Under the pieces are notes generated by a model. That model was given only the letters and a program-made list of their open reading frames with translations. It searched no databases and was not told the DNA's origin. Position numbers and translations under genes: made by a program. 38,601 nt of DNA, taken from NCBI GenBank assembly GCA_946538835.1, contig CAMNGZ010000003.1:1-38601 (forward strand), written 5' to 3'. Shown here piece by piece: positions 9,649 to 20,887 of this stretch. Source of the stretch: an uncultured Clostridium sp. (lineage in GTDB: Bacteria > Bacillota_I > Bacilli_A > Acholeplasmatales > Anaeroplasmataceae). Position 1 is the first letter of the stretch. Each line of letters opens with the position of its first letter.

Positions 9649-12093
9649 ATGATTATGAAAAAAAGACACGTTTTATACATAGTTATCATTATTTCCTTTA
9701 TTATAAGTAATCTAATAGCTATACCTGTAATAAGAGCTAGAGGATTATTCCAATCTGCTAGTGGAAGTTTTACATTAGTTCCTTATTTTAAATGGATGGG
9801 AACAATATTTATAATATTTATGTTATTTAATTGTATTGTTGCATCTCAAAAATTTGCATCTGGAAGATTTCAAGAAGTATTATTTATTATCACATCGATT
9901 TTATTGATTTCTATGATTTTATCATATTTGGCGTTCGCACTAATCCAATGCAAATTTGAAATAGGAATTATAGATTGGCTTGGTTCCTTTGATATGATGA
10001 TTGTATCAGGACCATATTATTTAATATTAGCATTCGTATTCTGTGGCTTAACTGCATTTTATAGCGTCGCTATTAACAAGAATTTCATTACAATATTTTC
10101 TAAAAATGGCGCGGATGGAAAATTGAAACAAGTAAAGGATTCAAATTTAGAAAACTCTAGATGGATGACATCTAAAGAAAAGAAGACAATATTTAAGTCA
10201 TATTCATATAGTGAACTTAATACTGTTTCTAAAGATGGTATTCCTGTCATGGCATCTCTTGATGAAAATAAAAAAGATATGCAAGTGTTATTTAATTCAC
10301 CATGTCACTCAATAATCATTGGTTCTACTGGTTCAGGTAAAACTACAACATTCGTATCACCTATGATTCAAATTTTAGGTTCTACTAAAGCTGGTTCATC
10401 AATGATTATAACTGACCCTAAGGGTGAGTTATTCTCGATGCATTCGCAATTCCTGCAAGATAGAGGATATGATGTTAAGGTTATCGATCTTCGTGATACA
10501 TATTCTTCATATAGATGGAATCCACTTGATGGAATTTGGGACCAATTTGAAGAATATAGGAATGCATATAAGAAAGCTTTTAAACGCGTAGATAATATTT
10601 ATGAATCAGGATTAATTCTTGATAAAAATATTGGAGATAATGAGGAATTAAACGAATGGTATGAATTTGATGGTAAAGCATATAAAGATTACCAAAGATT
10701 AGTAAATAATATCAAAGTTTATAAAAAGAAAATATATGATGAAGTTTATGAAGATTTAAACGATTTAGTATCAGTTTTGATTCCTGTTGAGAATGAAAAA
10801 GATCCTCTATGGGAAAAAGGTGCTAGATCTATTACATTAGCGGTATTACTTGCTATGCTTGAAGATTCTACAGATCCTGCAAATGAGATGACAAAAGAAA
10901 AATTTAATTTCTTTAATTTAGCAAAGATTCTTCAAAATTCAACTAAAGATTATGAGGACTTAAGGAATTATTTTAAAGGTAGAAGCCCTTTATCAAAGGC
11001 TTATTCTTTGTCTAAACAAGTCTGTGATGCTGCACCTTCAACTAGAGCTTCATATATGTCAATCGTATATGATAAATTGGTATTATTCAATGATGCTGGT
11101 GTATGCGCCTTAACTTCTACATCAGATTTTACTGCTGAAGCTCTTGCAGACCATCCGACAGCATTATTCTTGAAAATTCCTGATGAAAAAGATACTAGAC
11201 ATAACTTGGCTGCTATCTTTATCTTAAATATTTATAAGACACTTATTAAAGTAGCTTCAACGACTGAATCGTTGTCACTACCAAGAAATGTATACTTCAT
11301 CATGGATGAATTTGGTAATATGCCAAAGATTTCTAAGTTTGATAAGTTTATTACTGTAGGTCGTTCTAGAAAAATTTGGTTTACAATGATTGTTCAATCT
11401 TATTCCCAACTTAATAATGTATACGGAGATAATGTTGCTGATATTATTAAAGGTAACTGTGGTATTAAGATGTTTATCGGTTCTAACGATATGGGTACTT
11501 GTAAAGAATATAGTGAATTGTGTGGTAACATTACTATTCAAACATCTTCAACAAGTGGTTCTGCCCATGGTGAAAAGAATTATTCTACATCATTACAAAC
11601 TAGACCTTTGATATATCCATCAGAACTTCAAAGACTTAATCACCCTGGTGATATAGGTCACTCAATAATTGTTACATTTGGTAATTATCCGTTAAAGACA
11701 TATTTTACTCCATCTTTTAAAGTTCCACTTTATAAGATTGGTAAAATGGATCAATCAGAACTTGAAGATCATTTCTTTAATGAAAGTGCGGTATTCTATG
11801 ATATCAAAAAGAGAAATAACGCCTTAATTAAGAAAGTAAATGAATCAAAAGAGAATAAAGGATTTACTGAATTAAAAGCTACATCAGAAAATAAAGAAGA
11901 AAACAAGGAAACTAAAGAAGAGATTAAGGAAAATAAAAAGAAAAATAAAAATTTAAGTCAAGCTGAAATATTAAGAATATTTAAAGAACTTAAGAAGAGT
12001 AATCCTAATCTCACATTCCAAGATTTTTGTATAATGCTTGCGAATGGCGAAATATCATTAGAAAAGGAGGATTTAACAAATGAGAAGAAATAA
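9649..12093 (+). CDS. VirD4/TraG-family type IV coupling ATPase
   Basis: N-terminal TM helices; Walker A IIIGSTGSGKTTTFV; IITDPKGELF; RWNPLDG; DPLWEKGARSITLAVLLAML; Walker B VYFIMDEFGNMPKI; VGRSRKIWFTMIVQSYSQL. Confidence 0.95.
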   Translation: MIMKKRHVLYIVIIISFIISNLIAIPVIRARGLFQSASGSFTLVPYFKWMGTIFIIFMLFNCIVASQKFASGRFQEVLFIITSILLISMILSYLAFALIQCKFEIGIIDWLGSFDMMIVSGPYYLILAFVFCGLTAFYSVAINKNFITIFSKNGADGKLKQVKDSNLENSRWMTSKEKKTIFKSYSYSELNTVSKDGIPVMASLDENKKDMQVLFNSPCHSIIIGSTGSGKTTTFVSPMIQILGSTKAGSSMIITDPKGELFSMHSQFLQDRGYDVKVIDLRDTYSSYRWNPLDGIWDQFEEYRNAYKKAFKRVDNIYESGLILDKNIGDNEELNEWYEFDGKAYKDYQRLVNNIKVYKKKIYDEVYEDLNDLVSVLIPVENEKDPLWEKGARSITLAVLLAMLEDSTDPANEMTKEKFNFFNLAKILQNSTKDYEDLRNYFKGRSPLSKAYSLSKQVCDAAPSTRASYMSIVYDKLVLFNDAGVCALTSTSDFTAEALADHPTALFLKIPDEKDTRHNLAAIFILNIYKTLIKVASTTESLSLPRNVYFIMDEFGNMPKISKFDKFITVGRSRKIWFTMIVQSYSQLNNVYGDNVADIIKGNCGIKMFIGSNDMGTCKEYSELCGNITIQTSSTSGSAHGEKNYSTSLQTRPLIYPSELQRLNHPGDIGHSIIVTFGNYPLKTYFTPSFKVPLYKIGKMDQSELEDHFFNESAVFYDIKKRNNALIKKVNESKENKGFTELKATSENKEENKETKEEIKENKKKNKNLSQAEILRIFKELKKSNPNLTFQDFCIMLANGEISLEKEDLTNEKK

Positions 12094-15000
12094 ATTTTAT
12101 AGATTATTTGTATCTATAGCACTCCTTTTAATTGGTATTATTACAGTTTGCGGTTATTCTGTAAATGTAAAAGCTAGTAGTAATACTATTTATATTAAAG
12201 ATGAAATTGTTGAAACAAATGATTCGGGCTTAGTATATGTTGAAATAGCTGGTGAAGGTAAGGCTGGTGATAAAGTTGAAGCCTTTATTCATACAGAAGG
12301 CGGTACTGCTATTCCTGGACTTGATTTTGTAAGTATCAATACACTTATTAAAATGGAATATGATAAGTCAGGTATTTTATCATATAAAGTTTCTATTAAA
12401 ACACTAAATACAGCTGAAAGTAGAGAAAAAATTAGAACTTATGATTCAAATGGTATAAATTATGGTAGATATTTTACATTAGTGTTAGAAAAAGCAAACG
12501 GTGCAACCGTAAATGTTGCAAAAAGTACAGCTAAATGTTATTTACCATTTGACTATAAAGTTCAAGTCGTAACAGGTGTTAGACAAGATACTGCCACTCA
12601 TATGAATGAAGACCATTCATACTTAAAAGACTATGAAGGACCTCAAACTATTTATCACGATGGTATTGGTGATTTGGATGGTGGTTCAACTTGGTATACA
12701 TTCCAAAAAGGTAGGAATTTATCATTCCAAAATGAGACAACAGATAGATGGGTGAACGCATTTATAAATAATTCATTTGCATCTGCATATGGAACATATT
12801 TCATAAGAGATATAAATGATTCAAACCAGGATTGGTGGAATTCATATGCTAATATTCATTTGTTATTTGGTAATAAAGAATTTATGAACAAATATAGTAG
12901 AAGTGAAAATTGTCCTGGCTTATCATATTATCTTGAAACTGAACCAAAGCTTGAAGAATCAGATGGATTCTTTTCATGGGATGATAAAGGAAATAATTTT
13001 ACTCCAGAAGTTACTAGATATCTTCTAGTTGAAAATAAAAATCCTTATAAACAAGATGATGATTTAGTTGATAGAAAAGATATAACTATTAAAAAAGATA
13101 CTAAATATTATCGTTGGATACAAGAAGGAGATACGTGGTATGCAGGAAATGGTAGTACTGTATATTGTGGTGTTGTTGGAGTAGATGCATATGAAGGTGT
13201 TCTAGATGCGGGTCTTGCGATTTATAATAATGCAGATGAACAAGACAGAAAAGCTAAAGATATATATATGTTCTTAGCGCTTATTGATGATAGAGTTCCT
13301 GAAGTTGTTGGTGAATTTGTTGATGATTCAGATTTAAAAACTACAGGTAAATTAAAAATTTATCTTCGCTTTAATGAACCAGTATTTTCTTCAAGAACTT
13401 CTGAACCATTACCTGTTTCAATTAACAATGGAACAGCTACATATTATGCAAATTATTTAGATGGAAATTATTCAGACACATTAGTATATGAATTTGATAC
13501 AAATAATATCCGTGCTAATATTAAAGATATTTCATATCAATTCCAAACTGATAATATTGGTGACTTAGCTCACAATATTGATGAATATGGTGTTATCAGG
13601 AATAATAGATTGCCTAAAGACTTTACTGATAAATCTAGAACATTAACTTTCTTAAATGGTGCAGTAAATTTACTTACACCAAAATTGACCGCAGATATTA
13701 ATAGTTCATCAAGGTCACAAAACATATATAACATCTTAGTATCAGTAAACGACAATGGTGAACGTGATATACAAGATTGTGTATTATATTATACTTGGGA
13801 TAAAAATGGAGATTTAGTTGATCCAAATGATGGACATACTTATTCATCATCTGAATTGACAAATAGTGGCTTATACGCAAACAGTCATCAGTTTACTCCT
13901 GAAGAAAATGGCTCTCTAACCTTAACTTTGGTTAAAAATGAAAAAGATAATATTGATAGTGGAACATATTATCTTCATGCATTAGCTGTATCGGGATATG
14001 GCTTGACGAGTGTGGCTACATATGGTCCTTATCCATTAGATGGCGATCCACCTACTGTCAGTCAGTTAATGCCAAGTCCTAATGAATTAAAGACTAAAGA
14101 ATATTGTGTAGAATTATATAAAAAGAATACAGGTAATGCTGAAATAATGAATATTACCATTAATTATAAATATGTTGATAAAGATGGTAATGTTCAAGAA
14201 GCTAAAGTTAAATTATATGAAAATTCAGAAGTTGTTGGTTCATTACAACAATTAATTAGAAGAGAAGAATTAGATGATAGATATAAATATTATTTTAAAT
14301 CTACTATTGATGACTCCCTAGGTATTTTAACTGATGAAGTGATTAAAAAAATATTTACAGATAATAATTTATCTAGACTTAATGTTGATGTCACATTCTA
14401 CATTGAAGATACTGCTGGTAATAAATCCACTTCTAATATAATTAAAGTTGTTTATGATACTAGAAGCTTATTTGAGGTTGGTGTTGATGTTCCACTTTTA
14501 ATAACTGAAGGAGAAAATCCCGAACCAGGTTACAAAGAAATAAATGATATCAATGTTTCTTATAAAGCTTATGATTATTCAACTTGTGGAGACAATAAAA
14601 ATATTGTAATTAAGATATTAGATAAATCTCAAAGTGGTGGCCAAAATTATAGACATTTATTAGATAGCTCTGGTGCTAAATTTAGTGTTTTAATAAATGG
14701 TTCAACTACTGTTGAGGCAGACAGTAGTGATGGGGCAGGCAGATACCAAGTAACTATATCTAACTTGGCATCAGGCTTTTATGAAATAGTTCCTAAGATT
14801 TCAAGTACAGATCCAAATAATCCGCTTGATTTGGTTGCAGAAACAATTTCTTTCTATCTAACAAATAATTTCTTAGATGTGACAGATAATAAAAAAACTA
14901 CTGAAGATAATCTTGTACTAACTAATAAAGTATTCCAACTTCAAAATCAAAGATATTATTATTTAGATGAAAGTGGATCTACAATTATTTCTTATCCATA

Positions 15001-18000
15001 TGGTGCAGTATTTGATTCATCTATTAATAAATATAATGGAGGTTCAACATATCCATCATTCTCAAATATTAATGAAGCAAAGAAATATGTTAAGTTCATG
15101 GAATACCAAGACCTATATTTGGTAAAGATTACTTCTAACATTGCAAATTTATTGAATAGTGGAACTGCTGCTACAGCTTATGTTAAAGCTAATGGTGAAA
15201 CAGTAAATGCTCAAGAAGGACAACTTTGGATTAGATACAAGAAAAACACATGGCAAAGTAATGCTACTTCATTTGGATGGGCATATTATTATTATGGAAA
15301 TGGTAATGTAAGTGATGGTATCAATCTAAATGGTCTTCCGACTAATTTGAATAGTGCGATTAATGATATTGTAAATAGAATTACAAATGGAGGCACAACT
15401 GTATATTTAGTTGAAGAAGAACATCTTCATCAGATAACAGGTGCACCATATTTAGCTACGTCCCAGATTCATGTTAATGTAGAAGAGACTTCAAATTCTA
15501 AAAATAATTCAAAGTTCTTAACACCTGCAAAATATGAAGGCGATAAATCTTTATATCAAAATATGATTAATGTAGACAATGTTCAATGTGCATTAGCTAC
15601 TAATATGATAATTACAGCAGATGAGGCAACTAGATTATTCTATAAATATGGTGATAGCAACTTTACAGAAATAAGTGTTGAAAATGGTAAATACTTACAA
15701 GATTTATTCTCAAATCAAGCTACAGGTTTATATACATTCCGTGAATATGGAAGATTTGGTATAAGTGAATATGCTATTTATTTTGATAAATCAGTTCCTG
15801 GATTATCTGTTGTGGTAGGAAATACTACAGGAGTTTTAGATGGTTCAATATTAACTTTCTCAAGTGATACATTTATTATCAAACAATTAGGAGTAAAAAG
15901 TGATACTTTACCTGCTGAAGTAGATCCTTTAGCATATGTTGCGATTTATTCATATCCAGGAAGAAAATTATTAGATGTTTTATATGCATCTGATATTAAT
16001 GATGAAGATAAGAACTATAAATTAGAAGGTAGTAATTATTATGTTCAAGTAGGAGATAGATCAGGTAATATTGCTACTTATGTAGTATTACTTTCAAACA
16101 CTGAACTAAAAGTAGATGCATATGAAAATGAATCTAAGTCTAGTGTAATCGTAAAAGTACTTGATAGAACTGAAGATGAGATTTATTCTTACGAAGTATA
16201 TTTAAATGAAAATTTAGTAACTACAGAATTTTCAGAATCGAAAACATTTAAAGAGCCGGGTATTTATAGAATTATTGTTAAAGACATTTATGGTAACGAA
16301 GTAGTTAAAACTATTGAATTTAATTTTAAAACGCCTGATATAACTTGGTATTATTTATCAGATGGTGATTCATATTCTAAATATAATCCTGATAAAATAG
16401 TGAGAATGGCTATATATGATGATGAAAATAATTCAAGATATACAAATGTATATACATCAACATTATTGAAATTCTCTTTTAATACCGTTTATGGGGACGA
16501 TAATGTAAAATTTGAAGTTTTAGATTTACAATCAGGTGATTATTCATACGCAGATTCGACTCAAACTATTACAATTAATAAATTATGTAATTTTAGAATT
16601 AGAGTATGGTTTGAATCATTGCCTGAAAATGATCATATTTATAACATTAAATTAGACAATGAAGCTCCTGTTGTATCAGCAGCATTCATTTGTACATCAT
16701 ATGTCTTATATTATGAAAAAGATAAAGATGGAAATGTTATTAAAACAGGTTCATTTGACCAAATAGATTTTGGACCTAATGATAATCCTATTTATAACGA
16801 AGGTGACGAAATTACTCTTGATACACTAGAATATATTCCGGGTGCAAGTCTTGAAACTCAATTTGAGGATGGAGCTGTAATTAGTGGTGGACACATTGTT
16901 ATCGGATTCTCTGACCCATCTAAAATTAAAGATTTTAAAATCTATAAAGATGGTCAAATTATTGATATGGTATTAGATGCTGATGGCAAATTAATTCTTA
17001 ACAATTATGGTAGTTATGAAATAACAGTATCAGACATGCTTGGTAATGTTAAGAAATTTAGTTTTACAAACACTAAAAATTCTTTAACTAAAGGTTTCGT
17101 TGATGATGAGGAAGTTTTACCTGAGGTTGAAAAATTTGGCCATGACAATGTAACATTAAACGCTTTATACAATGGAGAATTGAGAATTCTTCTTAAAACA
17201 GAGAATGGCAATAAAACATATATATTCAATTATGATGGTAAAAACGTTATTTTAGGCAGATATGTATGTAATATTGAAAAGAGACAAGATGATGATGGAA
17301 ATGTTACTGAATATAAGAGTGCAAAATATGAAATAAATAATGATTTCAGCCTTGATAATTCATCAACGTCATTTAGAGAAAATGTTTGGTATAACGCAAT
17401 TGATAATGATTATTATTTAATCTCAGTAATGATTAAAGATAAGTTAGCGTATTACAAGGTTTTGGCTAAAGATAAAGAAATTTCTTACGAAATGTCTTAT
17501 AGTGTTGGAAATACAGCATTGCCATCTTATTATAAAGGTACACTTTCTAAAGAGAAACCTCAAATTAAATTATTAACTGGTGAGGATGAAATAGTAATCA
17601 GATCTGATTCTAAATTTACGTATATTTCAGATTCTTTAACTATTGATTCTAATATTAAATCTACAATCACTACAATTATGTATGCATATTCTGCAAACAC
17701 TACATTTGGTGATTTGACAACAATTTATGAAAATGGCAATTTTATTACTCCACTTAAGGGTGAAAAAGACGGATTCTATAAGATTGTTGTAATAAATATA
17801 TTCAACAATCAAACAGAATATACAATTGCAAAAGTTGATTCATTTGAAGCGATTGTTGAAGCTAAATATTTAGATGGTTCAACAAGAGAATTCTTGTCTA
17901 ACGAGAATAAAATATATTCAAATTCAATAATCGATATCAATGTTTATAGTGATAGTGTTACATTTGTAGTAAATGGCGAAGAATTTGAAGGATTATATAA

Positions 18001-19723
18001 TTCAGGTGTCACATCTCTTGAATTGTATAAGCAAGGTGAATATAAAGTTAGAGTTGTTGGCGCAAATGGTGTATTTGAAGATTTTGAGTTTGAGATTAAT
18101 TCTAATTTTGAATTCGTATATAAGGAAGCGTGGATTACAGGTTATAATGAATCAGCTTTATTAAAAGACCAAGGTTATACATCTTATTTGTTAACACCAA
18201 TTGTTTCAAAAGAAGATGGAGTTGAGTTTATTGCATATCAATATCTAACAAATGACTTAGTCGTGTTATATGATAATATTTCAGAAACTAAAATAGTTGA
18301 TGAATCTAAACTTAATAATTCTATTGGAAAAGATGGAATTGGAGATTATGTAATTTATTTTAAAAACATTTATGGTGATGTTGGTAGTAAGGTGATTCAT
18401 TTTAGTGATGTGGCTGGTCTAAAATTAAGTAGAAAGACAGTTGCTGAAAATAATTCATTCCAACCTTATAGCTTAGACAAAGCTTTAAAAGATGATTTCT
18501 ATTCAAATTATATTTTGAAATTTGAAACTACAAGCTTAAGATATCAATTTGAAATTGATGGTGCTCAAGTTTCACTTGATGAACCTAAGACTATTGAATT
18601 TAGTAATTCAAGTGGTAATGGTTCATTTGGTTATCAAATTTCATATTTAGATGAATATGGTAATTATTTAACGTTTAGAGCTGAATTATATCGAGCTGAA
18701 GTATCAATTGATAAATCTCAAATGGAAGAGATAAATATTAATGATAAGATTTATACAAAAGATGATATTGTAATTACATTTGCTGATGAATTAATTGGTA
18801 GCGTAAGTGTAGATGGTAAAGATCGAATTCCTTATGAATCAGGTACTAAATTCTATAAAGATGGTAAATATGAATTCTATGTTGATGATATTGCGGGTAA
18901 TAGAAATGTTTATGTAATAAATCATAAGAGTATTAACCACTTTACATTAACAAACACTTCAACTAACCAACCTGTAATAAATGGTGGTGTCATAAATAAT
19001 GGAAGTGTTTCATTTACTGCATCTGATGATTCAAAAATCGTTAGTGTTTTTAAGAATAGCGAAAAGGTTGCAGACTTTAATTCAAACTCATTTAAAACAA
19101 GTGGTCATTGGGAAGCATTAATTGAAGATAGTGTTGGTAATACTAGTTATGTTGAATTTTATATAATTAATAACCCACTAATTTCATTTGAATATAGTGC
19201 TCCATATGATTATTCAATTACTGAAATATTCTATACAGATTTAGAAGGTAAGCGCGAGCAAATTGATGTTGAAAAAGAACCTGTATTATTAAATAAGAAT
19301 GGTGATTATGCAGTTGTTGTATCAAGCAATAGTACAAATTCAACATTTAATTTTTCAGTGACTATTAATGATACTCCACCACAAGCAACATTATCTGGTG
19401 TAGAAGATGGTGGTGTTACAGCAAGAAATGTTACCTTAAAAGGTCTTAAGACAGGAGATGTTGTTGAAGTATATAAGGATGGTAAGCTTATAAGCGTTAC
19501 AGATGTAGCGACAACAAATAATGTTCCTGAGATTAAATCTGGTGGTACATACAAAATTATTATTAAAGGTGTTTCTGGTGCAAAAATTGAATATAACTTC
19601 ACTAGAAAACAAATAGCAAATGCACCTACAAGTATATTTATTATAGTAACTTGTGGACTTGCAGTTGCGGGAATTACAATCGGTCTTTTATATCATACTA
19701 GATTAAAGAACGATGCTGAATAA
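12080..19723 (+). CDS. Giant (2547 aa) secreted, TM-anchored surface protein with Calx-beta-like and Ig-like segments
   Basis: Signal peptide MRRNKFYRLFVSIALLLIGIITVCGYSVNVKA; Calx-beta-like SGLVYVEIAGEGKAGDKVEAFIHTEGGTAIPGLDFVSI; many Ig-like 'YEITVSDMLGN / GDYVIYFKNIYGD' units; C-terminal TM SIFIIVTCGLAVAGITIGLLY; overlaps the virD4-like CDS by 14 nt. Confidence 0.82.
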   Translation: MRRNKFYRLFVSIALLLIGIITVCGYSVNVKASSNTIYIKDEIVETNDSGLVYVEIAGEGKAGDKVEAFIHTEGGTAIPGLDFVSINTLIKMEYDKSGILSYKVSIKTLNTAESREKIRTYDSNGINYGRYFTLVLEKANGATVNVAKSTAKCYLPFDYKVQVVTGVRQDTATHMNEDHSYLKDYEGPQTIYHDGIGDLDGGSTWYTFQKGRNLSFQNETTDRWVNAFINNSFASAYGTYFIRDINDSNQDWWNSYANIHLLFGNKEFMNKYSRSENCPGLSYYLETEPKLEESDGFFSWDDKGNNFTPEVTRYLLVENKNPYKQDDDLVDRKDITIKKDTKYYRWIQEGDTWYAGNGSTVYCGVVGVDAYEGVLDAGLAIYNNADEQDRKAKDIYMFLALIDDRVPEVVGEFVDDSDLKTTGKLKIYLRFNEPVFSSRTSEPLPVSINNGTATYYANYLDGNYSDTLVYEFDTNNIRANIKDISYQFQTDNIGDLAHNIDEYGVIRNNRLPKDFTDKSRTLTFLNGAVNLLTPKLTADINSSSRSQNIYNILVSVNDNGERDIQDCVLYYTWDKNGDLVDPNDGHTYSSSELTNSGLYANSHQFTPEENGSLTLTLVKNEKDNIDSGTYYLHALAVSGYGLTSVATYGPYPLDGDPPTVSQLMPSPNELKTKEYCVELYKKNTGNAEIMNITINYKYVDKDGNVQEAKVKLYENSEVVGSLQQLIRREELDDRYKYYFKSTIDDSLGILTDEVIKKIFTDNNLSRLNVDVTFYIEDTAGNKSTSNIIKVVYDTRSLFEVGVDVPLLITEGENPEPGYKEINDINVSYKAYDYSTCGDNKNIVIKILDKSQSGGQNYRHLLDSSGAKFSVLINGSTTVEADSSDGAGRYQVTISNLASGFYEIVPKISSTDPNNPLDLVAETISFYLTNNFLDVTDNKKTTEDNLVLTNKVFQLQNQRYYYLDESGSTIISYPYGAVFDSSINKYNGGSTYPSFSNINEAKKYVKFMEYQDLYLVKITSNIANLLNSGTAATAYVKANGETVNAQEGQLWIRYKKNTWQSNATSFGWAYYYYGNGNVSDGINLNGLPTNLNSAINDIVNRITNGGTTVYLVEEEHLHQITGAPYLATSQIHVNVEETSNSKNNSKFLTPAKYEGDKSLYQNMINVDNVQCALATNMIITADEATRLFYKYGDSNFTEISVENGKYLQDLFSNQATGLYTFREYGRFGISEYAIYFDKSVPGLSVVVGNTTGVLDGSILTFSSDTFIIKQLGVKSDTLPAEVDPLAYVAIYSYPGRKLLDVLYASDINDEDKNYKLEGSNYYVQVGDRSGNIATYVVLLSNTELKVDAYENESKSSVIVKVLDRTEDEIYSYEVYLNENLVTTEFSESKTFKEPGIYRIIVKDIYGNEVVKTIEFNFKTPDITWYYLSDGDSYSKYNPDKIVRMAIYDDENNSRYTNVYTSTLLKFSFNTVYGDDNVKFEVLDLQSGDYSYADSTQTITINKLCNFRIRVWFESLPENDHIYNIKLDNEAPVVSAAFICTSYVLYYEKDKDGNVIKTGSFDQIDFGPNDNPIYNEGDEITLDTLEYIPGASLETQFEDGAVISGGHIVIGFSDPSKIKDFKIYKDGQIIDMVLDADGKLILNNYGSYEITVSDMLGNVKKFSFTNTKNSLTKGFVDDEEVLPEVEKFGHDNVTLNALYNGELRILLKTENGNKTYIFNYDGKNVILGRYVCNIEKRQDDDGNVTEYKSAKYEINNDFSLDNSSTSFRENVWYNAIDNDYYLISVMIKDKLAYYKVLAKDKEISYEMSYSVGNTALPSYYKGTLSKEKPQIKLLTGEDEIVIRSDSKFTYISDSLTIDSNIKSTITTIMYAYSANTTFGDLTTIYENGNFITPLKGEKDGFYKIVVINIFNNQTEYTIAKVDSFEAIVEAKYLDGSTREFLSNENKIYSNSIIDINVYSDSVTFVVNGEEFEGLYNSGVTSLELYKQGEYKVRVVGANGVFEDFEFEINSNFEFVYKEAWITGYNESALLKDQGYTSYLLTPIVSKEDGVEFIAYQYLTNDLVVLYDNISETKIVDESKLNNSIGKDGIGDYVIYFKNIYGDVGSKVIHFSDVAGLKLSRKTVAENNSFQPYSLDKALKDDFYSNYILKFETTSLRYQFEIDGAQVSLDEPKTIEFSNSSGNGSFGYQISYLDEYGNYLTFRAELYRAEVSIDKSQMEEININDKIYTKDDIVITFADELIGSVSVDGKDRIPYESGTKFYKDGKYEFYVDDIAGNRNVYVINHKSINHFTLTNTSTNQPVINGGVINNGSVSFTASDDSKIVSVFKNSEKVADFNSNSFKTSGHWEALIEDSVGNTSYVEFYIINNPLISFEYSAPYDYSITEIFYTDLEGKREQIDVEKEPVLLNKNGDYAVVVSSNSTNSTFNFSVTINDTPPQATLSGVEDGGVTARNVTLKGLKTGDVVEVYKDGKLISVTDVATTNNVPEIKSGGTYKIIIKGVSGAKIEYNFTRKQIANAPTSIFIIVTCGLAVAGITIGLLYHTRLKNDAE

Positions 19724-19725
19724 CG

Positions 19726-19757
19726 GTGATAATATGTTTAATCCGGCATATTATTAT
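19726..19757 (+). promoter_or_regulatory. Intergenic inverted repeat upstream of the pilin gene (possible RNA processing/stability hairpin)
   Basis: ATAATATG (19729-19736), 10-nt loop, CATATTAT (19747-19754); wobble pairs extend the stem; no T-tract follows. Confidence 0.4.
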
Positions 19758-19791
19758 ATAAAAAAATTTAAAATAAAAGGAGACGTGTTTT

Positions 19792-20097
19792 ATGTTCAAT
19801 ATTATAGCTCAAATTTCTGAAAAGGATTTAAATCAAATTGTTAAACCATTATTAGATGTACTAGGTGTAGTTGTACCTGTACTTCTTGGTGTTATTGGCT
19901 CACTTGGAGCCATCTGGGTAATTTTCCTTGGTGTTAAATATGCTAAGGCTGAAGACCCACAAGAACACGAAAAAGCTAGAAATAGCTTAAAAAATGCGAT
20001 TATTGGTTTCGTACTTATTTTCGTCCTATTAATCGCTCTTCAATTCGCGGTAACTATTTTCACTGACTGGTATAAGAATTACGAATTCCCAGCTTAA
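19792..20097 (+). CDS. VirB2/TrbC-like T4SS pilin
   Basis: 101 aa with two hydrophobic helices (VLGVVVPVLLGVIGSLGAIWVIFLGVKYA; NAIIGFVLIFVLLIALQFAVTIF) and a charged loop AKAEDPQEHEKARNSLK; immediately precedes VirB6/VirB4-like genes. Confidence 0.82.
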   Translation: MFNIIAQISEKDLNQIVKPLLDVLGVVVPVLLGVIGSLGAIWVIFLGVKYAKAEDPQEHEKARNSLKNAIIGFVLIFVLLIALQFAVTIFTDWYKNYEFPA

Positions 20098-20111
20098 TTG
20101 AGGAATTAATT

Positions 20112-20873
20112 GTGAAAAGGATATTTAAAAGAATTTTATATGGCCTTTTCATTGTCCCTTCTATCATCGTAATTTCATTGCTTACAAGTTGTACTCCTGA
20201 TATGGGTATATTTGGTGATAAAGAAGACGGATTAGATGAATATTATGATAGCATCGGCGATATTAGTGGAAAATATGAATTAAATAATGAATTTCAAAAT
20301 CATGAATATGATTTAGAAAAGTCATTATGTAACGATTATATCATCGAGCATTTAGCTTGGGAGGATGACAATGAAATGGTTGAATTTCGACAATATGTCT
20401 ATATTGTCATTCCTTTTAAGCGCGAATTGACTATTGAAAGTATTGCGTTATTTGTAAGAAAAGAAAGCGGAAGTATAGCAACTAATCAAGAATTAGAATT
20501 GAGTTTCTTTTATTATCCTAATTCTAGTAGTTGCCCCAAAGATGACGAATTAAAAAAAATGTCAGACCCTGATACAAAGATTGAAAAAGATTCAAATGGT
20601 AATGATGTTGAAGTGGAAGCGACTTATGCTGATCCTAAAAAGGAGAGTCGCAATTGTTCTACAAAATTACCACTTACTGATAGCTTTGATAGCTTTGAAG
20701 TTAAAGGTTTTCGTCAAACAGTTGATTATGGCGAGTCATATGTAACAAATAATTGTTTATTAGCTAAAAAAGATAGTTATTTATATGTTAGAGTTGAAAA
20801 TAATTCGGCTTTAAATAGAAATATGACGCCTATATCAATTCAATTTATTAATTTGCTTGTTAGAGCTATTTAA
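20112..20873 (+). CDS. Small lipoprotein of the T4SS operon, function unknown
   Basis: GTG start; MKRIFKRILYGLFIVPSIIVISLLTSC lipobox; between pilin and VirB6-like genes. Confidence 0.7.
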   Translation: MKRIFKRILYGLFIVPSIIVISLLTSCTPDMGIFGDKEDGLDEYYDSIGDISGKYELNNEFQNHEYDLEKSLCNDYIIEHLAWEDDNEMVEFRQYVYIVIPFKRELTIESIALFVRKESGSIATNQELELSFFYYPNSSSCPKDDELKKMSDPDTKIEKDSNGNDVEVEATYADPKKESRNCSTKLPLTDSFDSFEVKGFRQTVDYGESYVTNNCLLAKKDSYLYVRVENNSALNRNMTPISIQFINLLVRAI

Positions 20874-20887
20874 GGAGGACCAAAGAT

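Noticed and set aside
11390-18164. Short + strand ORFs 11390..11611 and 17973..18164 nested in other frames
   Set aside because: They lie inside the VirD4-like and giant surface-protein CDSs with no independent support. ORF 34779..34991 was rejected for the same reason
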